DNA of 64,000 nucleotides from Xanthobacter autotrophicus (GTDB taxonomy: Bacteria > Pseudomonadota > Alphaproteobacteria > Rhizobiales > Xanthobacteraceae). The notes under the pieces are model-generated. The model did no database searches. It was given only the letters and a program-made list of their open reading frames with translations, and was not told the origin of the DNA. Position 1 is the first letter of the stretch. Each line of letters opens with the position of its first letter. The stretch lies in NCBI RefSeq assembly GCF_043194295.1, contig NZ_JBAFVK010000005.1; one strand, written 5' to 3'. A program made the translations under genes and the position numbers. Positions 1 through 9,068 of the stretch are shown in pieces.

Positions 1-1289
1 CGCTCCATGTTGGCGATCACGTCCGACTTCAGGCTGCCGCCGCCCGGGGTGGCGCCGGCGTTGAGGGCGGCGATGGTGGAGGGGCCGATGATGCCCGTGG
101 GCTTGATCTTGGCGGCCTCCTGGAAGGCCTTCACCGCATCCACCAGCGCCGGGTCATAGGCGTTGTCGTCCGCTGCCCGGCCGGTGATGCCGAGGCGGGT
201 GCGCAGGGTGGGAATACGCGGGTCGCTGGCGCCGGGGCGGATCTGCGCGCCGGGCGGAACGGCGACCACGCCAGGGGTCTGGCCGGTCACCCGGGCGAGC
301 TGCGCCTTCAGGGCGCGATAGCCGGCATGGGTCGGGTTGAAGGCGGCCAGCGCCGCATTGGCATCGGGGGCATAGGCCACCTTGGCCAGCACCGCCGTGG
401 GATCGGGAATATCGCGCACCGGCGTCACCAGCGCCGAGATGCGGCCGGGATCGAAGCGGCCGGCCTGGGCGTGGCGGGCATAGGTGAGGACGGCGACGGC
501 GAGCTTCAGCTCGGTGCGGGCGAGATCTGCGGCGGTGGCGCCGGGCCTCGGCAGGGGCACCGCATAATCGGTGGGCTCAAGGCCGTCCTCGCCGGCGGCC
601 TCGAAGCGGGCGATGGCCGCCTTGCCACGGGCGTCGACGCCCTTCAGGCCCACGAACACCGGCATGTTCTGCCGTGCGCCGTAGAAGGCGACGAGGGCTT
701 CCTGCTCCTTCTTCGATGAGGTGACGCTCTCGGGCGTGGCCAGCAGCGCCGCGATGGCCTCGGCCACGGGGGCGAGAGGATCTTCGGCGGCGACCGTCAC
801 CGGGGGCGTCGCGGGGGCCGGGGTCACGGCCGGTGCGGGCGCGGCGATTGTCGCAGCAGGCTGCACTGCAGCCGGCTGTGCCGGGGCGGGCGCCGTCTCG
901 GCGTGGGCGGGCTGCGCGGGCGCGGACGGGTGCGACGGATGGATCTGCGGCGTATCGCCGGCCGAATCCACGCCACCGCGCACGGGCGCGGACGATGTCG
1001 GGGCGGAGACGGGTGCAGGCGTTGCGGCGGCAGCGCGGGGGGCGGAGGCCGTCACGGGAGGCAGCGGCGTGGTGAGAGGCGCGTCGCCCGTTCCCATGCC
1101 GGCATTGCTGGTGACCGGCACGGCGGCGGGCGGGTCGGGCTGCTCCGCCCAGGCGGGCATGGCCACGGCAAGTGAAGCGGCGAGCGATGCGCCCACGAGG
1201 CCCCGGGCCATCAGCCGGGCAAGTGGTCCCGCCACCCCCTCGTCCTGGTGCCGAAACCCTTTAGCCCCGTACCTACTGGCCCCAAACAT
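1..1289 (-). CDS. L,D-transpeptidase, YcbB-type (N-terminal part; runs off the window)
   Basis: This is the 5' portion of a periplasmic murein L,D-transpeptidase, the class that makes 3-3 crosslinks in peptidoglycan or attaches proteins to it. Reading leftward from the ATG at 1289 there is a basic N-terminus, a hydrophobic signal segment around residues 25-50 ending in an Ala-x-Ala-like site (PAWAEQ), and a very Ala/Pro-rich linker of about 130 residues. A helical scaffold domain follows (VFVGLKGVDARGKAAIARFE), then a peptidoglycan-binding type 1 domain (AVKAFQEAAKIKPTGIIGPS). The catalytic YkuD domain with its Cys would lie beyond base 1, so activity cannot be confirmed here. The response regulator 95 bp upstream is on the same strand, so the two could be cotranscribed. 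Family assignment is fairly sure; no gene symbol is justified. Confidence 0.82.
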   Translation of the reverse strand, partial: MFGASRYGAKGFRHQDEGVAGPLARLMARGLVGASLAASLAVAMPAWAEQPDPPAAVPVTSNAGMGTGDAPLTTPLPPVTASAPRAAAATPAPVSAPTSSAPVRGGVDSAGDTPQIHPSHPSAPAQPAHAETAPAPAQPAAVQPAATIAAPAPAVTPAPATPPVTVAAEDPLAPVAEAIAALLATPESVTSSKKEQEALVAFYGARQNMPVFVGLKGVDARGKAAIARFEAAGEDGLEPTDYAVPLPRPGATAADLARTELKLAVAVLTYARHAQAGRFDPGRISALVTPVRDIPDPTAVLAKVAYAPDANAALAAFNPTHAGYRALKAQLARVTGQTPGVVAVPPGAQIRPGASDPRIPTLRTRLGITGRAADDNAYDPALVDAVKAFQEAAKIKPTGIIGPSTIAALNAGATPGGGSLKSDVIANME

Positions 1290-1384
1290 GGCCTTCTCCT
1301 CGCCGCAGCCCCGCCCGTTGGTGCCCCGCTCCGGGGTTCCGATCAACTCACAAGCTTGAGCGGGCAAAGGTTTTCACTCACTTG

Positions 1385-2161
1385 TCACTCAGCGGCAACA
1401 AACCGCTCGACGGATGGTTCCCCGTCGCGGTTGCGGCCTACCGCGTCAAGGTCCAGCTCGGCGAGCTTGCGGTAGAGGGTGGAGCGGCCGATGCCGAGAC
1501 GGCGGGCCACCTCCGCCATGCGCCCGCCGTAGAGGTGGCAGGCAAAGCGGATGGCCTCGGCCTCGATCTGCTCCAGCCGCCGGGCATGGCCGGCGGCATC
1601 GAGGCGGGCATAGGCCAGGCTGTCGCTGCGCAGCGTCGGGGGCAGCAGGGCGTCGGGACTGCTGTCGCGGACGGTCTGCGCCACGGCGAACGGGCCGGAC
1701 GCGGGGGTGAAGGCCACCACATTGTCCGGCTGCGCGTTTTCCGGCTGCACAGCGTCCGGCTGGGTCCGCGCGGGCCGGGTCGCCGGTGGCGCGGCGCGGC
1801 CGAGGGCCACCGCATTGGCAAGGGCTACCTGAAGGCGGAGCACGCCGGCCGGCTTCACCACGAAATCCCGGGCGCCGGAGCGAATGGCGCCCGAGGCGGC
1901 ATCGAGCCCGGCCGCCGTCACCTGCACCACCACCGGAACCGCAAGTCCGCGCGCCGCCATGGCGTCGAGCACGCCCATGCCGTCGAGGCCGGGCACCACC
2001 AGATCCAGCAGCACCACGTCGAAGGCGCGGACGGCCAGCTGGTCCAGCGCCGCGTCGCCGTCCTCGGCCAAGGTCACCTCGTAGCCGAGGCCGGCGAGGG
2101 CCGACGAGAGGCGACGGGCCTCGACGGGGTCGTCTTCGACCAGAAGCAGGGGCAGGGTCAT
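1385..2161 (-). CDS. Orphan response regulator, receiver domain plus Fis-type helix-turn-helix
   Basis: This 258-residue protein has an N-terminal receiver domain (about residues 1-115) and a C-terminal Fis-family DNA-binding helix-turn-helix (about 200-245, RMAEVARRLGIGRSTLYRKL). Receiver landmarks are the acidic pair D10/D11, phospho-acceptor D53 (VVLLDLVVPG), T82 and K103. The two domains are joined by a low-complexity linker containing tandem TQPDAVQPENAQPDN-type repeats. It resembles an NtrC-class regulator that lacks the sigma-54-activating AAA+ domain, so by family logic it would bind DNA without remodelling sigma-54 polymerase. No histidine kinase is adjacent, hence orphan here. It lies upstream of and in line with the L,D-transpeptidase gene, which may be a target. 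The start ATG at 2161 gives a complete receiver fold. Confidence 0.85.
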   Translation of the reverse strand: MTLPLLLVEDDPVEARRLSSALAGLGYEVTLAEDGDAALDQLAVRAFDVVLLDLVVPGLDGMGVLDAMAARGLAVPVVVQVTAAGLDAASGAIRSGARDFVVKPAGVLRLQVALANAVALGRAAPPATRPARTQPDAVQPENAQPDNVVAFTPASGPFAVAQTVRDSSPDALLPPTLRSDSLAYARLDAAGHARRLEQIEAEAIRFACHLYGGRMAEVARRLGIGRSTLYRKLAELDLDAVGRNRDGEPSVERFVAAE

Positions 2162-2379
2162 TCAGGAATCGCTTGCGGCAGGACGGAAGAGAGAATCACC
2201 GGGAGCTTGGCGGGGGATGGTTAAGAACCCCTGAGCACCTCCGGCCTCCCCGTCCCGGCCCTGCATTCACACCGGCGCGTCGGGGCCGGCTTGCGGCGCC
2301 GGCCCAATGCGGCGATTTTGTCCCCGACGACCGGCGCCCGCGGTGCGAGCCGCGCGCGCCGCCACGGTCCGGAGGTTCC

Positions 2380-4287
2380 ATGTTGCACCCATTCTTCCGT
2401 TCGCCCGCTTTGCGCGCGTCCGCCCATCCCGTTCTTTCGGCCGACTTCGAGAGCGCGTTTGCCGCCGCCCGTCACGCCGCGCCAGCCACCGCCGCAGCGG
2501 TGCCCACCGCCGAGCGCCTGCCCGAATGGAACCTGACCGACCTCTACCCGGCCATGGATTCGCCCGAGCTGAAGGCGGACCTGGATAAGGCCGATGTCGC
2601 CTGCACCGCGTTCGAAACCGCGTTCAAGGGCAAGCTTGCCGCCCTGCTCGCCCTTCCCGACGGCGGCGCGGCGCTGGGCGCGGCGGTGAAGAGCTACGAG
2701 GAAGTGGACGACCTGCTCGGCCGCATCGCCTCCTACGGCAGCCTGATCTATGCCGGCGATACCTCGGACCCGGCCCGCGCCAAGTTCTACGGCGACATCC
2801 AGGAGCGCCTCACCGACGCCTCCACGCATCTGTTGTTCTTCACGCTGGAGATGAACCGGCTGGACGACGCGGCCCTCGAAGCCGCCATGGCCGATCCGGC
2901 GCTCGCCTATTACCGCCCCTGGGTGGAGGACCTGCGCAAGGACAAGCCCTACCAACTCGACGACAAGATCGAGCAGCTGTTCCACGAGAAGTCGAACCCC
3001 TCCCGCGGCGCCTGGAGCCGGCTGTTCGACGAGACCATCTCGTCCCTGCGCTTCACCGTGGACGGGCAGGACCTTGCCATCGAGCCCACCCTCAACCTGA
3101 TGCAGGACCCGAGGGAAGAGGTGCGCAAGTCCGCCGGGCTGGCGCTGGCCGACACCTTCGGCAAGAACCTGCGTCTGTTCACCCTCATCACCAACACCCT
3201 GGCCAAGGACAAGGAAATCTCCGACCGCTGGCGCGGCTTTACGGACGTGGCCTCCTCCCGCCATCTCGCCAACCGGGTGGAGAAGGAGGTGGTGGACGCC
3301 ATGGTGGAGGCGATCCGCGTCTCCTTCCCGCGCCTGTCCCACCGCTATTACGCGTTGAAGGCCCGCTGGTTCGGCAAGGACAAGCTGGAGTTCTGGGACC
3401 GCAACGCGCCGCTGCCCAAGGTGGAGACCCGCGACATCGGCTGGGGCGAGGCCAAGGACACGGTGCTTTCGGCCTACGGCGCCTTCTCGCCGAAGATGGC
3501 GGACATCGCCCGCACCTTCTTCGAGAAGTCCTGGATCGATGCCCCGGTGCGCCCCGGCAAGTCGCCGGGGGCCTTCGCGCACCCCACCGTGCCCTCGGCT
3601 CATCCCTATGTGCTGCTCAACTACCAGGGCAAGCCGCGGGACGTGATGACGCTCGCCCATGAGCTGGGCCACGGCGTGCACCAGGTGCTGGCCGCCCGGC
3701 AGGGCGCGCTGATGGCGCCCACCCCGCTGACCCTGGCCGAGACCGCCTCGGTGTTCGGCGAGATGCTCACCTTCCGCCGGCTGCTGGACGGCGCCGAGAC
3801 GCCTCGCGCCCGCAAGATCATGCTGGCCCAGAAGGTGGAGGACATGATCAACACGGTGGTGCGCCAGACCGCCTTCTACACTTTCGAGCGCGACGTCCAC
3901 ATCGAGCGCCGGCAGGGCGAGCTGACCTCCGAGAAGATCGGCGAGATCTGGATGAAGGTGCAGGGCGAGAGCCTCGGCCCGGCCATCCACCTCGGCACGG
4001 GCTACGAGACGTTCTGGACCTACATCCCCCACTTCATCCACTCGCCGTTCTACGTCTACGCCTATGCCTTCGGCGACTGCCTCGTGAACTCGCTCTATGC
4101 GGTCTACGAGAATGCGGCGGACGGCTTTGCCGACCGCTATCTGGAGATGCTCTCGGCGGGCGGCACCAAGCACCATGCCGAGCTGCTGGCCCCGTTCGGC
4201 CTCGACGCCCGCGACCCGGCGTTCTGGCAGACCGGCCTGTCCCTCATCGACCGCATGATCTCCGAGCTGGAGAGCATGGAGGGATGA
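2380..4287 (+). CDS. pepF: M3 family oligoendopeptidase F
   Basis: This 635-residue zinc metallopeptidase belongs to the M3B (PepF) family, cytosolic enzymes that degrade short peptides. The zinc-binding HExxH is HELGH at residues 427-431, followed about 25 residues later by the LAETASVFGEM helix that supplies the third ligand Glu. The C-terminal substrate-binding region with the HLGTGYETFWTYIPHF segment is typical. The reading frame is open further upstream, but I chose the ATG at 2380 because GGAGG lies 5 bases before it and the upstream residues are Arg/Pro-rich and unlike the family. It stands alone: the preceding gene is divergent and envC follows after 106 bp. Confidence 0.93.
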   Translation: MLHPFFRSPALRASAHPVLSADFESAFAAARHAAPATAAAVPTAERLPEWNLTDLYPAMDSPELKADLDKADVACTAFETAFKGKLAALLALPDGGAALGAAVKSYEEVDDLLGRIASYGSLIYAGDTSDPARAKFYGDIQERLTDASTHLLFFTLEMNRLDDAALEAAMADPALAYYRPWVEDLRKDKPYQLDDKIEQLFHEKSNPSRGAWSRLFDETISSLRFTVDGQDLAIEPTLNLMQDPREEVRKSAGLALADTFGKNLRLFTLITNTLAKDKEISDRWRGFTDVASSRHLANRVEKEVVDAMVEAIRVSFPRLSHRYYALKARWFGKDKLEFWDRNAPLPKVETRDIGWGEAKDTVLSAYGAFSPKMADIARTFFEKSWIDAPVRPGKSPGAFAHPTVPSAHPYVLLNYQGKPRDVMTLAHELGHGVHQVLAARQGALMAPTPLTLAETASVFGEMLTFRRLLDGAETPRARKIMLAQKVEDMINTVVRQTAFYTFERDVHIERRQGELTSEKIGEIWMKVQGESLGPAIHLGTGYETFWTYIPHFIHSPFYVYAYAFGDCLVNSLYAVYENAADGFADRYLEMLSAGGTKHHAELLAPFGLDARDPAFWQTGLSLIDRMISELESMEG

Positions 4288-4393
4288 TCGCAGCACCCGG
4301 CCTTGCATCCGGCGGGGGAAACCCCGTCGGATGTGCCGGCCGGAACGCGAAGGTTAACGTCTCCTAAACCCTGTTTCCCCGAGGATCGGGGCC

Positions 4394-5815
4394 ATGACCG
4401 CAAGGGCCGCCCTGCTCCTGTCGCTCGCGCTCGCCGGCCTGCTGCCGGCGGCGATGCCGGCGCTTGGCCAACCGGGCGCTGCGCCCGCCGTGGTGCCGCT
4501 GCCGCCCCCCGTACCCTCGCGCTCCGGCCTTGATACCGATGCGCTGAAATCCGACCTGCGCGGCACCGAGGAGGCGCAGAAGCGCCTGCGCGTGGAGCTG
4601 GAGGCGGCCAAGGGCGATCGCGCCCGGCTCAACCAGATGCTGGTGGAAACCGCCACCCGCACCCGCTCCGTCGAGCAGCAGCTTATCGACGTGGAGGGGC
4701 GGATCGTCATGCTCGACGGCTCCGCCGCGGACCTCAGCGCCTCCCTCGCCAAGCGGCGCGGCGTGCTGGCCCAGGTGCTGGCGGCGCTGATGCGCATGGG
4801 CCGGGAACCGCCGCCGGCCCTGCTGATGCGCCCGGACGATGCACTGGACGCGGTGCGCTCGGCCATTCTTCTCGGCGCGCTGCTGCCGGAATTGCGGGTG
4901 GAGGCGGAGACGCTGGCGGCCGACTTGTCGGAGCAGGCGCGGGTGCGCGGCGAGCTGACCGCCGCCCGCGACAGCCTCACCCGCCTGAAGGCAGAGCTGG
5001 ACGACGACCGCAAGCGGCTCTCTATCCTGGTGACGGAACGTCAGCGCCGCCAGGCCGAGGAGCAGCCGGTTCCGCAGGCCGAAAAAAGCCAGGCCGAGAC
5101 CGTCGCCAAGGCCACCGGCGACGTGCACGATCTCGTGACGAGACTGGAGACGGAAGTGGGGCCGTCCGCCCGCGCCGCCGACGCCGCGAAAGCCGTCACC
5201 CGCCCCGTCGAACCGGGCAAGCCGGACCTCACCGCTTTGCGCAATCCGGCACGGATTACCCCCGCCATCGCCTTCAGCCAGGCTAAGGGCTTGCTGCCAT
5301 TGCCGGTTGCCGGCGTGACGGTGAAGACTTTCGGCGCCCCCGACAGCGTGGGCGGGGCTGAGAAGGGCATGACCATCGCCACCCGCGCCGGCGCCCCCGT
5401 CAGCGCGCCGGCGGATGGCTGGGTGGTCTATGCCGGGCCGTTCCGCAGCTACGGACAACTCTTGATCATCAACGCGGGCGGCGGCTACCATATCCTGATG
5501 GCAGGCATGGAGCGGATCACCGTCGACCTTGGACAGTTCGTTCTCGCGGGCGAGCCGGTGGGGGTGATGGGCGGCCTGTCGCGGACCGCGGGACCGGCGG
5601 CGCGCGGCGCGGCGGTACCGGCTTCAAGCCAGGGGCCGACGCTGGCCGCAGGTCAGGCTCCGAGCGTTGTTCCGACAGCCGGATTACGTTTTGGCAATGA
5701 GGCTGGCACAGCCTTGGGACAGCCCCAATTATATGTCGAGTTCCGAAAAGACGGGATCTCCATAGATCCTACCCCGTGGTGGGCCGCAACGGACAGTCAG
5801 AAGGTACGTGGATGA
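4394..5815 (+). CDS. envC: EnvC-like murein hydrolase activator (degenerate LytM/M23 domain)
   Basis: This is a secreted 473-residue protein with an N-terminal signal sequence (AALLLSLALAGLLPAAMPALG), a long coiled coil at about residues 45-215, and a C-terminal LytM/M23 fold at about 290-470. The LytM domain lacks the usual zinc ligands: the HxxxD position reads around GAPDSVGGAEKGM and the HxH position reads LYVEF. That is the pattern of EnvC-type activators, which switch on periplasmic amidases at the division septum instead of cutting murein themselves. The stop codon overlaps the ctpA start (ATGA at 5812-5815), so the two are translationally coupled, an envC-ctpA arrangement common in Hyphomicrobiales. 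The gene symbol reflects family role, not proven orthology. Confidence 0.88.
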   Translation: MTARAALLLSLALAGLLPAAMPALGQPGAAPAVVPLPPPVPSRSGLDTDALKSDLRGTEEAQKRLRVELEAAKGDRARLNQMLVETATRTRSVEQQLIDVEGRIVMLDGSAADLSASLAKRRGVLAQVLAALMRMGREPPPALLMRPDDALDAVRSAILLGALLPELRVEAETLAADLSEQARVRGELTAARDSLTRLKAELDDDRKRLSILVTERQRRQAEEQPVPQAEKSQAETVAKATGDVHDLVTRLETEVGPSARAADAAKAVTRPVEPGKPDLTALRNPARITPAIAFSQAKGLLPLPVAGVTVKTFGAPDSVGGAEKGMTIATRAGAPVSAPADGWVVYAGPFRSYGQLLIINAGGGYHILMAGMERITVDLGQFVLAGEPVGVMGGLSRTAGPAARGAAVPASSQGPTLAAGQAPSVVPTAGLRFGNEAGTALGQPQLYVEFRKDGISIDPTPWWAATDSQKVRG

Positions 5816-7173
5816 TGCGTCGGACGTCTCTATTTCTTTTCGGCGTGGCGGCTGGCGCCCTCGTGGCCGTTGCAGCGGTCCAGCCGCGTGTGCTGGCGCC
5901 TTTCTTCCTGGGCACCGCCGCCGAGGCTGCGTCCTCGGACACCTACAAGCAGCTCAACCTGTTTGGCGACGTGTTCGAGCGCGTCCGCACGGACTATGTG
6001 GAGAAGCCCGACGACGCCAAGCTGATCGAGTCTGCCATCAACGGCATGCTCCAGTCGCTTGATCCGCACTCCTCCTACATGGACGCGAAGAACCACCGCG
6101 ACATGCAGGTGCAGACGCGCGGCGAATTCGGTGGCCTCGGCATCGAGGTCATCATGGAAGACGGCCTCGTGAAGGTGGTGACTCCCATGGAGGACACCCC
6201 GGCGAGCAAGGCCGGCATCCTCTCCGGCGACCTCATCGCCAAGCTGGACAACGACCAGGTGCAGGGCCTGACCCTGAACGAGGCCGTGGACAAGATGCGC
6301 GGCCCGGTGAACACGCCGATCACGCTGACCATCCTGCGCAAGGGCGTGGAGAAGCCCATCGAGATCAAGCTGGTGCGCGACACCATCAAGATCCAGACAG
6401 TGCGCTCGCGGGTCGAATCGGACGATATCGCCTATATCCGCCTCAACTCGTTCACCAACGAGCAAACCTACGAGGGCCTGAAGAAGGCCATCGACGAGCT
6501 GACCGCCAAGATCGGCCCGGACAAGATCAAGGGCTACATCCTGGATCTGCGCAACAATCCCGGCGGCCTGCTGGATCAGGCGGTGGCGGTGTCCGACGCT
6601 TTCCTGGAGCGTGGCGAGATCGTCTCCACCCGCGGCCGCAACGCCGAGGAGACGCAGCGCTTCAACGCCCGCGGCGGCGACCTCACCAAGGGCCGGCCGG
6701 TGATCGTGATGGTCAACGGCGGCTCGGCCTCGGCCTCGGAGATCGTGGCCGGCGCCCTGCAGGACCACAAGCGCGCCACCGTCCTCGGTTCGCGCTCGTT
6801 CGGCAAGGCTTCGGTGCAGACCATCATTCCGCTCGGCCAGAATGGTGCGCTGCGCCTGACCACGGCGCGCTACTACACGCCGTCGGGCCGCTCCATCCAG
6901 GCCAAGGGCATCGAGCCGGACATCGTCCTGGTTCAGGACCTGCCGGACGAGATGAAGCAGAAGCTCGGTGCCGCCGCTGATACCACCCGCGGGGAAGCCT
7001 CCCTCAAGGGCCACCTGAAGAACGGCGACGACGAAGCGACGGGCTCGCCCTCCTACGTCCCGCCGGATCCGAAGGACGACACCCAGCTGAAGCTCGCCGT
7101 CGAACTGATGAAGGGCACCGTCAAGAACGCCGCCTTCCCGGCGAGCCCCAACAAGGCCTCCCAGGCGAACTGA
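5812..7173 (+). CDS. ctpA: S41 carboxy-terminal processing protease
   Basis: This 453-residue periplasmic serine protease carries a signal/anchor segment at residues 5-24, a PDZ domain at about 95-180 and the S41 catalytic domain at about 200-385. The Ser-Lys dyad is visible as S305 (GGSASASEI) and K332 (SFGKASVQ), spaced as in Prc/Tsp proteases. Such enzymes trim C-termini of envelope proteins and, in several proteobacteria, turn over murein hydrolases, which fits coupling to the hydrolase activator envC just upstream. I chose the ATG at 5812, overlapping the envC stop, over the open upstream extension, because the hydrophobic signal then begins at residue 5. A strong terminator follows at 7222-7255. 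Confidence 0.93.
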   Translation: MMRRTSLFLFGVAAGALVAVAAVQPRVLAPFFLGTAAEAASSDTYKQLNLFGDVFERVRTDYVEKPDDAKLIESAINGMLQSLDPHSSYMDAKNHRDMQVQTRGEFGGLGIEVIMEDGLVKVVTPMEDTPASKAGILSGDLIAKLDNDQVQGLTLNEAVDKMRGPVNTPITLTILRKGVEKPIEIKLVRDTIKIQTVRSRVESDDIAYIRLNSFTNEQTYEGLKKAIDELTAKIGPDKIKGYILDLRNNPGGLLDQAVAVSDAFLERGEIVSTRGRNAEETQRFNARGGDLTKGRPVIVMVNGGSASASEIVAGALQDHKRATVLGSRSFGKASVQTIIPLGQNGALRLTTARYYTPSGRSIQAKGIEPDIVLVQDLPDEMKQKLGAAADTTRGEASLKGHLKNGDDEATGSPSYVPPDPKDDTQLKLAVELMKGTVKNAAFPASPNKASQAN

Positions 7174-7221
7174 GGTTCCCTGAAGGGGTCTGCCCTAATC
7201 CTGGGCGCCTGAAATTTATGC

Positions 7222-7255
7222 AAATGCCCCGTCCGAGACATCGGGCGGGGCATTT
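7222..7255 (+). terminator. Rho-independent terminator of envC-ctpA
   Basis: Bases 7222-7236 and 7241-7255 form a 15-bp stem with one G-U wobble around the 4-base loop GACA. The 3' arm ends in the T's of CATTTTA. It lies 48 bases after the ctpA stop. Confidence 0.85.
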
Positions 7256-7439
7256 TAGTGTGTCCCGCCCTGCTCCATCCCGTCACGGCATGCCGCCCCG
7301 GATCCCATGCGTCGTGTGACCGCCGCGTGACACCTCGCCTCCTGCGGGAAAGGCGCGCCCCCCGATCACCTTGGCATAGGCCTTGCTCAACCCTTGGACG
7401 AAAGGCGCTGTGGCGCCGTGTCAGGGAGGCAGGCGCGAC

Positions 7440-8249
7440 ATGCGCTCAGATCGCAGGACTTTCCTTCAGATGGCGTTCGCCGCCGGCGTCCTTCTCGGCG
7501 CCATGGCCCCGGCGGCGCTTTCGACGGCCGCGCGGGCGGACACCCTCGACAGCATCATGAAGGCCGGCGTGATTCGCATCGCCGTGCCGCAGGATTTCCC
7601 ACCCTTCGGATCGGTGGGCGTGGACCTCAAGCCGCTCGGCTATGACATAGACGTGGCCAACCTCATCGCCGCCAAGCTCGGCGTGAAGGCGGAGCTGGTG
7701 CCGGTAACCAGCGCCAACCGCATTCCCTATCTCCAGACCAAGAAGGTGGACCTCGTCATCTCCAGCCTCGGCAAGAATCCCGAGCGCGAGAAGGTGATGG
7801 ATTTCTCCGTGGCCTATGCCCCGTTCTTCAACGGCATCTTCGGCCCCGCCGACGTGAAGGTGGAGAAGGTGGAGGACATCGCCGGCATGACGGTGGGCGT
7901 CACCCGCGGCTCGGTGGAGGACCTGGAATTGACCAAGGTCGCCCCGCCCACCGCCGACATCAAGCGCTACGAGGACAACAACTCCACCATCTCTGCCTTC
8001 CTCTCCGGCCAGGTGAAGGTGGTGGCCACGGGCAACGTGGTGGCGGCGGCCATCCTCGCCCGCAACCCGCCGAAGAAGCCGCAGGTGAAGGTGCTGATCA
8101 AGAACTCCCCCTGCTTCGTGGGCCTCAACAAGGACGAGCCCCAGCTGCTGGAGAAGGTCAACGCCATCATCACCGCCGCCAAGGCGGATGGCTCGCTCGA
8201 GAAGATCTCCCAGAAATGGCTCGGCGCGCCGCTCCCGGCGGATCTGTGA
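7440..8249 (+). CDS. Amino-acid ABC transporter substrate-binding protein (family 3)
   Basis: This is a 269-residue periplasmic binding protein of the polar amino-acid type (SBP family 3), the receptor for the three-gene ABC importer that follows. The N-terminus reads RSDRRTFLQMAFAAGVLLG, which fits a twin-arginine signal followed by an Ala-rich cleavage region (AARADT). The mature protein begins like family 3 members (IMKAGVIRIAVPQDFPPFG) and contains the conserved TKKVDLVISSL and GMTVGVTRGSVED segments. I chose the ATG at 7440 because GGGAGG sits about 10 bases upstream; an upstream in-frame TTG adds residues with no signal character. The exact amino acid cannot be told from sequence. Next gene is 144 bp downstream. 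Confidence 0.9.
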   Translation: MRSDRRTFLQMAFAAGVLLGAMAPAALSTAARADTLDSIMKAGVIRIAVPQDFPPFGSVGVDLKPLGYDIDVANLIAAKLGVKAELVPVTSANRIPYLQTKKVDLVISSLGKNPEREKVMDFSVAYAPFFNGIFGPADVKVEKVEDIAGMTVGVTRGSVEDLELTKVAPPTADIKRYEDNNSTISAFLSGQVKVVATGNVVAAAILARNPPKKPQVKVLIKNSPCFVGLNKDEPQLLEKVNAIITAAKADGSLEKISQKWLGAPLPADL

Positions 8250-8393
8250 GGGCCTGAGGTTCAAGCGCGCGCAGCTTCGGCCGGCGCGCGGCAGCTCGCT
8301 CCGCTTGCGGGAGAGGAGTGAGTTTCGAGGCGCCGGCCCGGGGTCCGGCGCCCGGGACCGGTGTTGGGTGCCGCCAATGGGGGAAGGGCACAG

Positions 8394-9068
8394 ATGGCCT
8401 ACAGTTTCGATTTTTCCTCCCTGGCCGATTATGTGCCGGTGCTGGTCAAGGGTGTCGCCATCACGGTGGAGCTGATCGCCGTGGGTGGCGCGCTGGGGGT
8501 CACCCTCGGCATCGCCTGCGCCTGGGCCAAGACCCAGGGGCCGCGCTGGCTGCGGCCGCTGGTGGAGGCCTATGTGGAGCTGATCCGCAACACGCCGTTC
8601 CTGATCCAGCTGTTCTTCATCTTCTTCGGCCTGCCGGCCATCGGTGTCGGGCTCACCGAGATGCAGGCCGCCATCCTCGCCATGGTGATCAATCTCGGCG
8701 CCTACGCCTGCGAGATCATCCGCGCTGGCATCGAGGCGACCCCCAAGGGCCAGTTCGAGGCCGGGGCCTCCCTCGCCATGAGCCGGTTGCAGACCTTCCG
8801 CCACGTGGTGCTGGTGCCGGCGCTGCAGAAGATCTGGCCGGCTCTGTCCTCGCAGATCGTCATCGTCATGTTCGGCTCGGCGGTGTGCTCGCAGATCTCG
8901 GTGGAGGAGCTGACCTTCGCCGCCAACTTCATCCAGTCCCGCACCTTCCGGGCGTTCGAGGCCTACATCGTCGCGACCGTGCTCTACCTCGTCCTTGCCG
9001 TGCTGGTGCGGCAGGTCATGCGGGGCATCGGCGCCCTGGTCTTCCCCCGCAGGAGTGTCGCGCGATGA
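8394..9068 (+). CDS. Amino-acid ABC transporter permease 1
   Basis: This 224-residue inner-membrane permease belongs to the HisM/GlnP class of polar amino-acid importers. Multiple hydrophobic spans are visible (for example residues 15-40 and 60-85), with the family segment ELIRNTPFLIQLFFIFFGLP and the coupling EAA loop around EAGASLAMSRLQTFRHVVLV. The ATG at 8394 follows a GGGGGAAGGG purine stretch. Its stop overlaps the second permease gene by four bases (ATGA at 9065-9068). With the neighbouring permease it should form the heterodimeric channel of the importer. Confidence 0.9.
   Translation: MAYSFDFSSLADYVPVLVKGVAITVELIAVGGALGVTLGIACAWAKTQGPRWLRPLVEAYVELIRNTPFLIQLFFIFFGLPAIGVGLTEMQAAILAMVINLGAYACEIIRAGIEATPKGQFEAGASLAMSRLQTFRHVVLVPALQKIWPALSSQIVIVMFGSAVCSQISVEELTFAANFIQSRTFRAFEAYIVATVLYLVLAVLVRQVMRGIGALVFPRRSVAR

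Noticed and set aside
327..1359. Plus-strand open frames at the left edge
   Set aside because: The minus strand encodes a coherent signal peptide, linker, scaffold and peptidoglycan-binding domain; the plus-strand frames are Ala/Gly- or Arg-rich shadows.
2221..4308. 695-codon open frame antisense to pepF
   Set aside because: Mirror of a conserved peptidase gene with low-complexity translation and no ribosome site.
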